DNA of 64,000 bases from Rhodospirillaceae bacterium. Lineage in GTDB: Bacteria; Pseudomonadota; Alphaproteobacteria; Rhodospirillales; Rhodospirillaceae. The stretch spans positions 1 to 64,000 of the forward strand of contig CANJRD010000016.1 in assembly GCA_947476695.1 (NCBI GenBank). Reading direction: 5' to 3'. Shown piece after piece: positions 8,732-17,931 of the stretch. A model generated the notes under the pieces. The model made no database searches, was not told the DNA's origin, and was given only the letters and a program-made list of their open reading frames with translations. Each line of letters begins with the position of its first letter. The first letter of the stretch is position 1. The position numbers and the translations under genes were made by a program.

Positions 8732-9085
8732 ATGGCTATGAAGTTCAATCGCGGTCTAGCTTTGGTGGCTATGTTTGCCGGCCTCGGCGTGTTGACCGGG
8801 TGCGGACAAGCTGCCCCAAAATTTGAAGCTGAGGCCTCGGGGAACAAGGTCACACTCTTCGTGACCGCGACCGCGCCCGACGTGTGCCAAATTCAAACGA
8901 TGTTCTCGTACCTCAAAGAAGGCGAGCGCAAGATGGCGGGCAACTACTGCAACGACTGTAAAATCCCGGTCGGCAAGCACCTGGAGCTCAACAGCATTGA
9001 GGACGCGATCATCATCGAGCCGAAGATCGAGAGCGTTAAGGCGGAATGTCAGAGCGATAACGCCGGCAAAGCCAGCAAGAAATAG
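8732..9085 (+). CDS. Small Cys-containing lipoprotein of unknown function
   Basis: 117 residues. I chose the ATG at 8732 because GGAG (8720-8723) lies eight bases before it; an in-frame ATG at 8702 has no such site. The N-terminus MAMKFNRGLALVAMFAGLGV ends in the lipobox LTGC. The mature part is about 95 residues with four further Cys (DVCQIQ, NYCNDCKIPVG, AECQ), which could form disulfides or bind a metal. I recognise no family. Position between the secretin/Sel1 pair and a TPR-glycosyltransferase suggests an envelope accessory factor. Confidence 0.75.
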   Translation: MAMKFNRGLALVAMFAGLGVLTGCGQAAPKFEAEASGNKVTLFVTATAPDVCQIQTMFSYLKEGERKMAGNYCNDCKIPVGKHLELNSIEDAIIIEPKIESVKAECQSDNAGKASKK

Positions 9086-9096
9086 TTGCCGGACGA

Positions 9097-10776
9097 ATGC
9101 CGAAGCCCGCCATCCAAATCGGTCAGCAGGTGTTCCAGACGCTGCAGTCTGCTCAGCAGCACCATGTTCGCGGCGCCCTCGATCAGGCGATAAAGCTGTA
9201 CAAGGATGTGCTGCGGGCGGCGCCTAACCTTCCCGATGCGCTGCACCTGCTCGGTGTTGCCGAGCTTCAAAAAGGTAATTTTGAGAAATCCGAGCAGCTG
9301 CTGACACGCGCGGCGAAATTGCTGCCGGAAAATGCGGAGGTGCATACAAATCTGGGCGCCGTTCTCCGCAAGCGTTCGGAGACGGATCGCGCCATTCACA
9401 GTTACCGTGAAGCGATCCGTATCAATCCGCGGCTTATCGAAGCGCACTACAATCTCGGCCTCCTTTACTACGATCAGAAGGAGTTCGAGCTTGCGGTGGC
9501 GAGCTATGAAGCGGCGCTGAAATACGAACCCGGTAACGTTGAGGTTCTTGTCAATCTTGGCGCGGCTTTCAAAGCACTGGCGCAGGCGGGCAAGCAGCAC
9601 TGGACCAAAGTCGTCGCGTGCTACGAAAGGGCGTTGTTCTATAAGCCCGATCTTGTCGAAGCTTACGCGAACATTGGTGCTGTCTGTCAGGATCGGGATT
9701 GGGTCTATTCCGCGGTGCTGATGTATGACAAAGCGCTGTCGATCGACCCCAAGAAGGTTCAGTACCATTTCCGACGTGCGCCGAATGCACTCGCTCTAGG
9801 TGACCTTCAGAAGGGCTGGTCGGACTATGAATATCGCTTCCAATCCGAGGATCGTCCCTACGCCAGGCGCGCAGGGCCGCCTTACTGGGCTGGCGAGGAT
9901 CTCGCGGGCAAAAAGGTATTTGTCTGGCCGGAACAGGGACTGGGCGAACAGATCCTGTTCGGCAGTATGTTGCCGGAGCTGGCAGAACGAGGTTGCAAAG
10001 TCGTGGTCGAGAGCAAGCCGCGACTTGCCAAGGTGTTTGAACGCTCTTTCCCGACGGTGGAAATCATTTCGCGCGACTGCGACACGAACGGCCACGTCGA
10101 TCCTGGCGATGCGGATGTGCAGCAATGTCTGACCAGCCTTGGTCAGTTTTTCCGTCCGAATTTTGAAAGCTTTCCGCCTGTGGGCGGCTTTCTCAAAGCC
10201 GATCCGGAGAAAAGAGCGGCCATGCTTTCGCGGTACCGCGAGATGGCCGCGGGTCGAAAGATTGTCGGGATTTCCTGGCTGAGCAGGAATGAAAAGTTTG
10301 GCCAGCTCAAAAGCACCGATCTCATAGATTGGGCGCCGATCTTGAAAGCTCCGGGCGTGTTCTTCGTCAATCTCCAGTACGGCGACTGTCGGGAGGCGCT
10401 GGCGAAGGTGCGCGATCAGCTTGGCGTCGAAATCTATCAAGATGCGGACGTCGACCCCATGGGCGATCTCGACGACTTCTTCACGCAGGTCAGCGTGATG
10501 GATCTCGTGATTTCGACATCGAATACCACCGTGCACGTGTCGGGGGCTCTCAACGTGCCGACGTGGCTGGTCCTGCCGCGTGGTCCCGGGGCATTATGGT
10601 ATTGGTTCCGGGGGCGCGAGACCAGTCCATGGTATCCATCTTTCCGCATCTTCCGGCAGCTCGATCGAGTGGATGTAAATGCGCCCTGGGCGGAGCTTTT
10701 GGAGCGCCTCGCGACGGCACTCAGCCGCTGGAACAGTGCCCCCGCAGGGGCGCCAGGCGTCGGCCCGGTCCAATGA
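9097..10776 (+). CDS. TPR protein with C-terminal GT-B glycosyltransferase domain (copy B)
   Basis: 559 residues. About seven TPR units occupy residues 10-245, including SLHL-type repeats such as EAHYNLGLLYYDQKEFELAV. The catalytic domain holds PEQGLGEQILF near residue 277, VGISWLSRN, VNLQYGDC and STSNTTVHVSGALN near 473, ending FRIFRQ. Unlike the other copies, which read GDE or GDQ in the first motif, this one reads GEQ, a conservative Asp to Glu change at a likely functional position. It is the first of four TPR-glycosyltransferase genes in a row and starts 11 bases after the lipoprotein gene, so it is probably in the T2SS operon. Confidence 0.85.
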   Translation: MPKPAIQIGQQVFQTLQSAQQHHVRGALDQAIKLYKDVLRAAPNLPDALHLLGVAELQKGNFEKSEQLLTRAAKLLPENAEVHTNLGAVLRKRSETDRAIHSYREAIRINPRLIEAHYNLGLLYYDQKEFELAVASYEAALKYEPGNVEVLVNLGAAFKALAQAGKQHWTKVVACYERALFYKPDLVEAYANIGAVCQDRDWVYSAVLMYDKALSIDPKKVQYHFRRAPNALALGDLQKGWSDYEYRFQSEDRPYARRAGPPYWAGEDLAGKKVFVWPEQGLGEQILFGSMLPELAERGCKVVVESKPRLAKVFERSFPTVEIISRDCDTNGHVDPGDADVQQCLTSLGQFFRPNFESFPPVGGFLKADPEKRAAMLSRYREMAAGRKIVGISWLSRNEKFGQLKSTDLIDWAPILKAPGVFFVNLQYGDCREALAKVRDQLGVEIYQDADVDPMGDLDDFFTQVSVMDLVISTSNTTVHVSGALNVPTWLVLPRGPGALWYWFRGRETSPWYPSFRIFRQLDRVDVNAPWAELLERLATALSRWNSAPAGAPGVGPVQ

Positions 10777-10797
10777 CAAGAATTTTGTAGAGCAGTC

Positions 10798-12768
10798 ATG
10801 GCCATCGATCTCAGGGCGCTGCTGGTCAAGGGCGTCGAAGCGCAGCACGCGGGCCGTTTCGAGGAAGCGGTGGAAACCTATCGGCGGGTGCTGAAGGTGG
10901 ATCCGAACAATTCTGACGCCTTGAATTTACTCGGCGTGTTGGCCTCGGCGGCGGGCCGCAGCGAGGAAGCTCTCGATCTGCATGAGCGTGCCATCGCCGG
11001 CAATCCGCACTTCGCCGACGCGCACTACAACAAGGGCGTGGCGCTGCGCGCGCTGAAGCGGATGGATGCCGCGATCGCAGCGTTCGCCCAGGCCGTCGCC
11101 CTAAACGACCGCTTCGCCGAGGCTTATCTCAATCTGGGTACGGCGCTCGCCGATGCCGGTGAGCTTGCGCGTGCCGTTGACACATTTACGTCCATGGCCG
11201 AGGCGTTCCCACAGGATGCGCGCGCTTTTTACAATCTCGGCCATTGTCTCGCCCGCGTGGAGCGTCGGGCAGAAGCAAAGGCAGCCTTCGCGACGGCGGC
11301 GCGGTTGCAGCCGGATAATACTGAGTTTCAAATCGCGCTTGCCGACCTTGACGAGGCGTGTGGTGATCCTGCGGATGCGATCGCCATTCTCGAGCGCGTG
11401 TTGCAACGCGAGCCCAATTCAATCGACGTGCACGACCGGCTGCCGGGCCTTCTGGTGAAGGCAGGTCGGCCGCAAGAGGCTGTGGCCGCTTACGATGTCG
11501 CCATCAGGGTCGCCCATGCCGCCGGAGATGTGCAGCGGCGATCCGCGCGTATGGCCGGTCTTGGCGATGCCTATCGTGCGCTCGGCGACTGGGGGCAGGC
11601 GATCTCGTCCTACGAGCATGCCCTGCTGGGTGTCGCACCTTCGCCCGAAGTGCTCAGCAACATCGCTGAACTGATGGCGGAGCGCGAATGGATGGCCGCG
11701 GCAGGCGTGCTGGCCGAAGATGCCTCCCGGCTTCGACCGGATGATCATCGCTACATGCATAATCGCGCCATGTTCGAGCTCAAGCGCGGGCATCTGGCGT
11801 CGGGCTGGGAAAAGTACGAAGCCCGTATCAAAGCTAATAACGCGCCGGACACGCGTGCGGAACCCAGGTGGGCGGGGCAAGATCTCTCCGGCCGTCGCAT
11901 CCTGATCTGGCCCGAGCAAGGCCTTGGCGACCAGATCCTTTATTGCGGCCTTCTGCCCGATCTGGTGCTGCGGGCGCGCGAAGTCGTGGTCGAGGTCGAA
12001 CCGCGCTTGGTCGGTGTTTTGACGCGCTCGTTCCCGCGTGCCCGAATATTCGCCGGCACGGGCGACGGATCGACCGCGATTCCCGGTTCGATCGACTTTC
12101 AGATTCCGATGGGAAGCTTGCCGCGCATCCTGCGGCGTGAGTTCCGACAGTTCCCCAGGCGCGGTGCCTACCTTAAGCCCGACGCCGAACGGGCCGTCGC
12201 ACTGCGGCGGCGTTACGAAGAAAAGGCGGCAGGGCGTCGGATCGTCGGACTGTCCTGGCGTAGTCGCAACGCGCAATTCGGCGCGGCCAAAAGTCTTGAC
12301 CTCAAGGACCTGACCGAGGTCCTGCGCACACCGGGCGTGATGTTCGTAAATCTGCAATACGGGGATTGCGCCGAGGAGATCGCCTGGGCGAAGCAAGAGC
12401 TTGGCGTGGATATCTTCGTCGACACCGATATCAACGCGGTTGACGATGTCGACGAATTCTTCGCTCAGGTCGCGGCGATGGATCTTGTCGTCAGCACGTC
12501 CAATACAACGGTCCATGTCGGTGGCGCCCTGGATGTGCCGACATGGCTGATGCTGCCCCGTGGCGGCGGTTCGCTGTGGTATTGGTTCATGGATCGCAAC
12601 GACAGTCCTTGGTATCCGTCGGTGCGCCTGTTCCGGCAACCGGAAGGCAATGACGCGCCGCCATGGCCGCAGGAAGTCGCCAAGGCCGTCGGCGACGAGC
12701 TACAACGTTGGTTGACGCGGCCCTTGGCCGCCACCGCGTTCAGCGGTGCAGGCATCGCTAGGGGCTGA
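10798..12768 (+). CDS. TPR protein with C-terminal GT-B glycosyltransferase domain (copy C)
   Basis: 656 residues with nine or more TPR units (residues 1-340), the longest repeat region class here. The catalytic domain contains PEQGLGDQILYCGLL near residue 371, VGLSWRSRN, VNLQYGDC and STSNTTVHVGGALD near 567, then WYPSVRLFRQ. The GDQ and STSNTTVHV forms group it with copy B rather than with D, E, F and G, so two subfamilies are visible. Its stop codon overlaps the next start (TGATG), which implies translational coupling. It probably acts in the cytoplasm on a protein acceptor bound by the TPR groove; the acceptor is unknown. Confidence 0.85.
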   Translation: MAIDLRALLVKGVEAQHAGRFEEAVETYRRVLKVDPNNSDALNLLGVLASAAGRSEEALDLHERAIAGNPHFADAHYNKGVALRALKRMDAAIAAFAQAVALNDRFAEAYLNLGTALADAGELARAVDTFTSMAEAFPQDARAFYNLGHCLARVERRAEAKAAFATAARLQPDNTEFQIALADLDEACGDPADAIAILERVLQREPNSIDVHDRLPGLLVKAGRPQEAVAAYDVAIRVAHAAGDVQRRSARMAGLGDAYRALGDWGQAISSYEHALLGVAPSPEVLSNIAELMAEREWMAAAGVLAEDASRLRPDDHRYMHNRAMFELKRGHLASGWEKYEARIKANNAPDTRAEPRWAGQDLSGRRILIWPEQGLGDQILYCGLLPDLVLRAREVVVEVEPRLVGVLTRSFPRARIFAGTGDGSTAIPGSIDFQIPMGSLPRILRREFRQFPRRGAYLKPDAERAVALRRRYEEKAAGRRIVGLSWRSRNAQFGAAKSLDLKDLTEVLRTPGVMFVNLQYGDCAEEIAWAKQELGVDIFVDTDINAVDDVDEFFAQVAAMDLVVSTSNTTVHVGGALDVPTWLMLPRGGGSLWYWFMDRNDSPWYPSVRLFRQPEGNDAPPWPQEVAKAVGDELQRWLTRPLAATAFSGAGIARG

Positions 12769-14705
12769 TGGGCGCCAAGGTGACAGATACGGCGGCGGCG
12801 CTGGTGACCGAGGCGACCGCGCGCTTCGCGCGCCGGCAGTTTGCTGACGCCAAAAATCTCTGTCAAAAGGCACTGGCCACGTCAGCCGACACTGCGGAGG
12901 CCTGGCATGTCCTCGGCATGATCGCGATTCAGGAACTGCGCGATTCCGAAGCGGTCGAGATGATCTCGCGGGCCGTGGCGCTCGCGCCTGGCGTGGGTCC
13001 GGCCTATGCCAATCTCGGCGTGGCGTATCAGAACATCGGCAATCTCGCGCAGGCGATTGCGAACTTCCGTCAGGCCGCGGCGCTGACGCCGCGCTCTGCG
13101 CCGGTGCATGTCTTCCTGGCGCACGCTCAGTTGCGCGCGGAGCGGTGGCAGGAAGCGGCAGATGCCTATGCCAAAGCCCTGGCACTCGGCGCTCGCGGCT
13201 TTGAACTGCACGGCAGCTACGGACAGGCTTTGCGCAATCTCGGCCAGCTACCCGCCGCCGCCAACCAATTCTTGCGTGCCCGCAAGCTCAATCCGAAGGA
13301 CCCCGTCGCGGCGGTCGAGTTGGGCGAGGTTAGGCTGGCGCTGGGCGACCACGCCGGTGCGGTGAAAGCCCTCAAGGATGCCGCCACCCTGCTTCCGCAC
13401 GTGGCCTCGGTTGCCAACAATCTCGGCCTTGCGTTCAAAGGCATGGGTTCATATCCCGAAGCGGAAGCCGCGTTGCAGCGGGCGATCGCGCTGCAGCCGC
13501 AACTCGCCGATGCGTGGCTGAACCTGGGCGGTGTGCGTCAAGCGCAGGAGCGGTTCGACGAGGCGCTGGCCGACTATGCGCATGCGCGTAGCTTGGGATC
13601 GCGCGGCGCCGAGGCGCTTTACAACATGGCCACCGTTCACGACGCAAAGGGCGATCTGCCGGGCGCCATAGAGCTCTATCGGCAAGCGCTGGCCGAAAAG
13701 CCCGATTACCCCGACGCCCGCCGCAACAAGGGTCTCGACCAACTGAAGCTCGGTCAGTTGAGCGAGGGTTGGGTCGACTACGAGGCGCGCTGGGATTGCG
13801 CCGACTACGCGGCGGTGCGGGGGCGCTTCTCACAACCGTCGTGGGACGGCGCGCGGGACCTTGACGGGGCGCTGCTGGTTTGGGGCGAGCAAGGCCTCGG
13901 CGATGAGATCCTCTACGGCACAATGGTGCCGGAATTGATGGATGCCGGAATGCGGATCGTGCGGGAGCTCGATCCGCGTCTGGTTCCGCTCGTGCAACGC
14001 AGTTGGCCAGACATGCGCGCGATTGCGCGCCAGCCGCAGTCCGATCCCGCAACGCGAGCCTCCGACATCGCGGCGCAGATACCACTCGGAAATCTTGGTC
14101 GATATCTGCGCGCTCACGATGCGGCCTTTCCGGCGCACCCGCCTGCTTTCAAGCCAGACCCCGAACGCGTTGCCGCGTATCGAAAACAGCTGCGGCCGGA
14201 AGGCACGCCCAGCTTCGTAGTCGGCATTTCGTGGGTCAGCCGGAACCTCGAAATCGGCGCCCAAAAAAGCACCTCCCTGGCGGATTGGTCGGGCGTGCTG
14301 CAGGTTCCCGGCGTTCGGTTCGTGAACCTGCAGTATGGTGACACGGCTCGCGATCTGACGAAGTTCGCGCGGACGAGCGGCGTCTCGGTGCAAACACTTC
14401 CAAATCTCGATCTGACCAACGATATCGACGGTCTTGCGGCGTTGATCGCCGCTTGCGATCTCGTCGTGACCGTGTCGAACACCACGGCCCATCTTGCCGG
14501 CGCGCTGGGTGTGCCCGCCTGGGTGCTTGTGCCGACCGGAAATGCAAAGCTTTGGTATTGGGGACAATCGGGCGCGACAACGCCGTGGTACCCGTCGCTT
14601 CGCCTGTTTCGCCAGGTCGAACCCCGCAAATGGGACGCGCCGATCGCCGCCATCGCAGACGCGCTCGCAAACGATGCCAGTCGGAACGCGGGTGCGCATT
14701 CATGA
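12768..14705 (+). CDS. TPR protein with C-terminal GT-B glycosyltransferase domain (copy D)
   Basis: 645 residues. About nine to ten TPRs cover residues 1-345. The catalytic domain has WGEQGLGDEILYGTMVPEL near residue 371, ELDPRLVPLVQRSWP, VGISWVSRN, VNLQYGDT and VSNTTAHLAGALG near 568, then WYPSLRLFRQ. In this subfamily (A, D, E, F, G) the domain-end helix reads ACDLVVTVSNTTAHLA. The start overlaps the stop of copy C by one base, and its own stop overlaps the start of copy E (ATGA), so C, D and E should be made from one mRNA in similar amounts. Confidence 0.85.
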   Translation: MGAKVTDTAAALVTEATARFARRQFADAKNLCQKALATSADTAEAWHVLGMIAIQELRDSEAVEMISRAVALAPGVGPAYANLGVAYQNIGNLAQAIANFRQAAALTPRSAPVHVFLAHAQLRAERWQEAADAYAKALALGARGFELHGSYGQALRNLGQLPAAANQFLRARKLNPKDPVAAVELGEVRLALGDHAGAVKALKDAATLLPHVASVANNLGLAFKGMGSYPEAEAALQRAIALQPQLADAWLNLGGVRQAQERFDEALADYAHARSLGSRGAEALYNMATVHDAKGDLPGAIELYRQALAEKPDYPDARRNKGLDQLKLGQLSEGWVDYEARWDCADYAAVRGRFSQPSWDGARDLDGALLVWGEQGLGDEILYGTMVPELMDAGMRIVRELDPRLVPLVQRSWPDMRAIARQPQSDPATRASDIAAQIPLGNLGRYLRAHDAAFPAHPPAFKPDPERVAAYRKQLRPEGTPSFVVGISWVSRNLEIGAQKSTSLADWSGVLQVPGVRFVNLQYGDTARDLTKFARTSGVSVQTLPNLDLTNDIDGLAALIAACDLVVTVSNTTAHLAGALGVPAWVLVPTGNAKLWYWGQSGATTPWYPSLRLFRQVEPRKWDAPIAAIADALANDASRNAGAHS

Positions 14706-16633
14706 CGGCGCCCGCGCCCCCGATGAGTCTGGCGAGCGCGCAGCAGCTTCATGCCGCGGGACGCGCGACAGAGGCCGAGCGGGCCTATGCGCAAATTCTC
14801 ACCGCGGATCCGTCGAATGGCGATGCGTGGTTCCTGTTCGGGGCGCTCGCTCTGGAAACCGGGCGTCCGGCCAAGGCCGTCGACCGCCTGGAGAATGCGA
14901 TAAAGCTGAAGGCGATTTCGGCCCCGTGCTTCATCAACTTGGGTCTCGCCTACCAAGGGGTCGCGAAACTCGACAAGGCACATAAGGCCTTCGCCCAAGC
15001 GGTGACGCTCGATCCCAATCTGCCCGAAGCGCATAACAGCCTCGGTGTTGTATTGCTTGCGCTGCACCGGCGCGATGAGGCGATTGCTGCCTTCAGGCGC
15101 GCGATCGCGTTACGCCCGCAATATCCGCGCGCGCATTACAACTTGGGCAATGCCTTGCGCGAGAACGGCGCTCTGCGCGACGCAGCCGCGTCGTTCACGG
15201 AGGCGGCGCGTCTTGAACCCCGCCTTACGCAGGCGCATGCCAACCTCGGTGTCGTGCTTCAGGAGCTTGAAGACCGCGAGGGCGCGGAAGCCGCCTACCA
15301 GCGGGCGTTGGCGCTCAATTCCGATGAGCCCGAAACGCTGAACAACCTCGGCACCCTGCGGCGCGGCGCGCTCGCGTTCGTGGAGGCGCAACGGCTGTTC
15401 GAGAAGGCGATTGCTGTCAGACCGGATTTCGCCGAGGCACACCTTAATTTGGGTACGGCCTACCAAGGTCAATTTCGGCTGGACGAAGCGCTCGCGCAGT
15501 ATCGCCGGGCCCTCGCGCTCGGCGCGAAGCGCGACGCGGTGTTCTACAACATCGGGCTCGCGAGCGAATACAAGGGTGAGTTCGGGGATGCGATCGACGC
15601 TTATCGCCAATCGCTGCACGGCAATCCCGACTACGTGGAATCGCGCTGGAATAAGGCGATCCTTCACTTGCTGTCGGGCGAATACGGTGAGGGCTGGCGC
15701 GAATATGAGTGCCGCTTCGATCCGCGCCGGAAGAAGCAGCCGCGCGGACCTTTCCCGCAAGTCCGCTGGGATGGACGCCGCGACTTGCCGGGCCCGCTCC
15801 TGGTCTGGGCGGAACAAGGTCTTGGCGACGAAGTGCTGTATTGCCGCATGGCGGGGGAACTCGCTGCGGCGGGCGTTGACGTAGTGTGCGAAGTCGACCG
15901 CCGGCTGATGCCGCTGGTGAATCGCAGTTGGCCGACGCTGCGGACCATTCCCAAAAGCGCAGCGCCGGACGCGGCGACGCGATCTCCGGAAATTGCCGCG
16001 CAAATCCCGATGGGCAGTCTCGGCGGTTTCATGCGGCCCGATCTTGCCTCCTTTGCCGCCGCGCCGGCGGCATATCTGCGTCCCGATGCAATCCGTCGTG
16101 AAACCTATGCGCGGCGGTTGCGTGACGGTGCGCCGCCGTCCGAGATCGTTATCGGCATCTCGTGGGCGAGCGCGAACCGCGATCTTGGCCCGCACAAAAG
16201 TGTGTCGTTGCTGGATTGGGCGCCGATCCTGCAACAACCCGGTATTCGGTGGGTCGATCTCCAGTATGGGGAAACGGTCACTGAACGCGCGGATGCGGAA
16301 GCAGCGCTGGGCGTGAAGATCGAACACATGCCCGATCTTGACCTGTACAAGGATATCGACGGCATTGCGGCGTTGATCGCGGCTTGCGATCTCGTGATCA
16401 CGGTATCGAACACCACGGCGCATCTGGCTGCAGCTATAGGCGTGCCGGTATGGGTCCTGTTGCCGCGCGGCTATGGCAAGCTGTGGTACTGGGGCATGCG
16501 CGAGACGACGCCCTGGTATCCGTCCGCGCGCCTCTTCCGTCAGGCGAGGGCGGGTAAATGGAAGGAAGTGGTGGACGCTGTCGCGGAAGCCTTGCGCTCT
16601 AACCCGCGAACAGCATTGCGTCGCGTTCCTTGA
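14702..16633 (+). CDS. TPR protein with C-terminal GT-B glycosyltransferase domain (copy E)
   Basis: 643 residues from the ATG at 14702, which forms ATGA with the stop of copy D. The frame is open upstream, but that part lies inside copy D and has no TPR character. About nine TPRs are followed by WAEQGLGDEVLYCRMAGEL near residue 369, VIGISWASANRDLG, VDLQYGET and VSNTTAHLAAAIG near 567. It is the last gene of the four-gene run and converges with the DxD glycosyltransferase on the other strand, overlapping its end by 35 bases. Lys/His in the GPHKS segment matches the corresponding basic stretch of copies F and G. Confidence 0.85.
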   Translation: MTAPAPPMSLASAQQLHAAGRATEAERAYAQILTADPSNGDAWFLFGALALETGRPAKAVDRLENAIKLKAISAPCFINLGLAYQGVAKLDKAHKAFAQAVTLDPNLPEAHNSLGVVLLALHRRDEAIAAFRRAIALRPQYPRAHYNLGNALRENGALRDAAASFTEAARLEPRLTQAHANLGVVLQELEDREGAEAAYQRALALNSDEPETLNNLGTLRRGALAFVEAQRLFEKAIAVRPDFAEAHLNLGTAYQGQFRLDEALAQYRRALALGAKRDAVFYNIGLASEYKGEFGDAIDAYRQSLHGNPDYVESRWNKAILHLLSGEYGEGWREYECRFDPRRKKQPRGPFPQVRWDGRRDLPGPLLVWAEQGLGDEVLYCRMAGELAAAGVDVVCEVDRRLMPLVNRSWPTLRTIPKSAAPDAATRSPEIAAQIPMGSLGGFMRPDLASFAAAPAAYLRPDAIRRETYARRLRDGAPPSEIVIGISWASANRDLGPHKSVSLLDWAPILQQPGIRWVDLQYGETVTERADAEAALGVKIEHMPDLDLYKDIDGIAALIAACDLVITVSNTTAHLAAAIGVPVWVLLPRGYGKLWYWGMRETTPWYPSARLFRQARAGKWKEVVDAVAEALRSNPRTALRRVP

Positions 16634-17273
16634 ACCACTGGTCGGCGTAGCCGCAATTCTTGTACGGCTCGAAATACGGGCCGCCTTCGGTGAAATGGAT
16701 CAGGGACACGTCGCTCACCGGCAGGGGCGGATCGTAGTCGACAAGGTGGTTCCAGCGATGCGGGATCTCGCCAATCCGCTCGTCGTTCTCCAGCCATTTG
16801 AATTGGTGCAGCTGAAGGCCGGTCGCCGTATTGACGTACTCCGGCGTCAGGGCGCGGCACTGGGCATTGTTGAACAGGATCACGCTCGACCAGTTCTTCT
16901 TTTCGTATTTGGTCTGCGGCTGATCGAGGAACTTGATCGCCTCGTTGGGCTTGTGGTCGTGCTTCACGACCTGCACCGCATATCGATCGTCGCGCAGCGC
17001 CCATAGCTTCGCGATGTCGTCGAGCATCAGCATGTCGCAATCGCAGAACATGCTCCAGCCGGAATAGTCCGACAGGTACGGCACCAGAAAGCGTGAAAAC
17101 GAAAATTCCGTCGACTGCAGCGGGTTGCGTTCGCGATGGAACACCCCGGTCAGCTGCGAGAGCATCAGCGGCGCAATCGTCACGGGCGCGGAGGCGCGCG
17201 CCTGAATGCTGAAGGACAGCACGTTGAAGGCCGCCGCTTCGTGCGGGTCGTATCCGATGAACACGCGCATCAT
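16599..17273 (-). CDS. GT-A type glycosyltransferase with DxD motif
   Basis: 224 residues. It starts at one of two adjacent ATG codons (17273 or 17270) behind an AAAGGGA site. The N-terminus MMRVFIGYDPHEAAAFNVLS is a Rossmann-like strand typical of GT8-like enzymes. The metal/nucleotide motif is visible as MFCDCDMLML around residues 75-84. Other conserved-looking parts are SSVILFNN and IHFTEGGPYF. It should transfer a sugar from a nucleotide sugar. It is on the opposite strand to the TPR-glycosyltransferase run and overlaps the last of these by 35 bases tail to tail. It probably forms a two-gene unit with the small membrane protein upstream. Confidence 0.8.
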   Translation of the reverse strand: MMRVFIGYDPHEAAAFNVLSFSIQARASAPVTIAPLMLSQLTGVFHRERNPLQSTEFSFSRFLVPYLSDYSGWSMFCDCDMLMLDDIAKLWALRDDRYAVQVVKHDHKPNEAIKFLDQPQTKYEKKNWSSVILFNNAQCRALTPEYVNTATGLQLHQFKWLENDERIGEIPHRWNHLVDYDPPLPVSDVSLIHFTEGGPYFEPYKNCGYADQWFKERDAMLFAG

Positions 17274-17314
17274 AGGTAAGGGTCCCTTTGCGGGAATATT
17301 CGGTGACGCCGCTA

Positions 17315-17542
17315 TCAGCCGTACTTACTGGTACGCGGCTTGACCTGCTGGCCGGTGCTCAGGCTGATCACGTGGGCGGCCGTCGCCAGGCCCAGAACGG
17401 CGACCATTCCCATGATCGCGCCATAGGGCAGAAGACGCGGGCGCGCCAGGTTCACCGGGCGCTTCTGCGCGAAATAGCAGGCGACAAGAACGGCGGCCTC
17501 AAGCACGAGCGCCCCGACGGTTAGCATCATTTCCAGACTCAA
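17315..17542 (-). CDS. Small two-helix membrane protein
   Basis: 75 residues. The TTG at 17542 is supported by GGAG six bases upstream; in-frame ATG codons at 17530 and 17527 lack a well-spaced site. Two hydrophobic segments are visible: TVGALVLEAAVLVACYF near the N-terminus, and GAIMGMVAVLGLATAAHVISL, separated by a basic loop (QKRPVNLARPR). It precedes the DxD glycosyltransferase by 41 bases. I do not recognise a family. A membrane-partner role for that enzyme is possible but untested. Confidence 0.6.
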   Translation of the reverse strand: MSLEMMLTVGALVLEAAVLVACYFAQKRPVNLARPRLLPYGAIMGMVAVLGLATAAHVISLSTGQQVKPRTSKYG

Positions 17543-17931
17543 GACTTACTCCGCCAAGTTTGTCGCTGCGCGGCGAAACGCCTCACCCGGTCATACCGAG
17601 GTCGGCGCGGAGGGGGAAGACCCTTTGTATTCCCGGCCCCGGCCCTCGTGGGACGTGGATATCCAGCCAACCCCGTCGTACGCAAGATATGGCCGGCGCA
17701 ACGACGTTAAGAAGCTGTCATTGCTTATATAAACCGGGGCTTTGGCGGTGGCGCGGCCGCACCGGGAAAGTTATTCAATGCGCTCTCATTTCCCCGCCGG
17801 GAGGGGGCTGCTTGCGTGGGCTTTGGTAGACCTTCGCGCCCCACCGCGGCAGCGCCGTCGGACACTGGCCGGTTCCCCACCGGCGATTGTGGTATCCTTC
17901 GGCCAAACGGCTAGGTCTCAGTAAGGGTACC
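17543..17931. other. Intergenic region upstream of gspE
   Basis: This gap separates a leftward operon from gspE and should carry divergent promoters. It contains an AT-rich TTATATAAA patch near 17726 and a GCCGGT/ACCGGC hairpin (17868-17884) just upstream of gspE. I see no convincing -35/-10 pair and no coding frame with protein-like composition. Confidence 0.5.
17868..17884. promoter_or_regulatory. Hairpin upstream of gspE
   Basis: GCCGGT (17868-17873), loop TCCCC, ACCGGC (17879-17884) is a perfect six-base stem ending 47 bases before the GTG start at 17932. No T tract follows, so it is more likely a leader structure than a terminator. Confidence 0.35.

Noticed and set aside
14453-14701. 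N-terminal extension of TPR-glycosyltransferase copy E
   Set aside because: The extra residues are Arg/Cys-rich, lie inside copy D, and the ATG at 14702 makes the same ATGA overlap as its neighbours.
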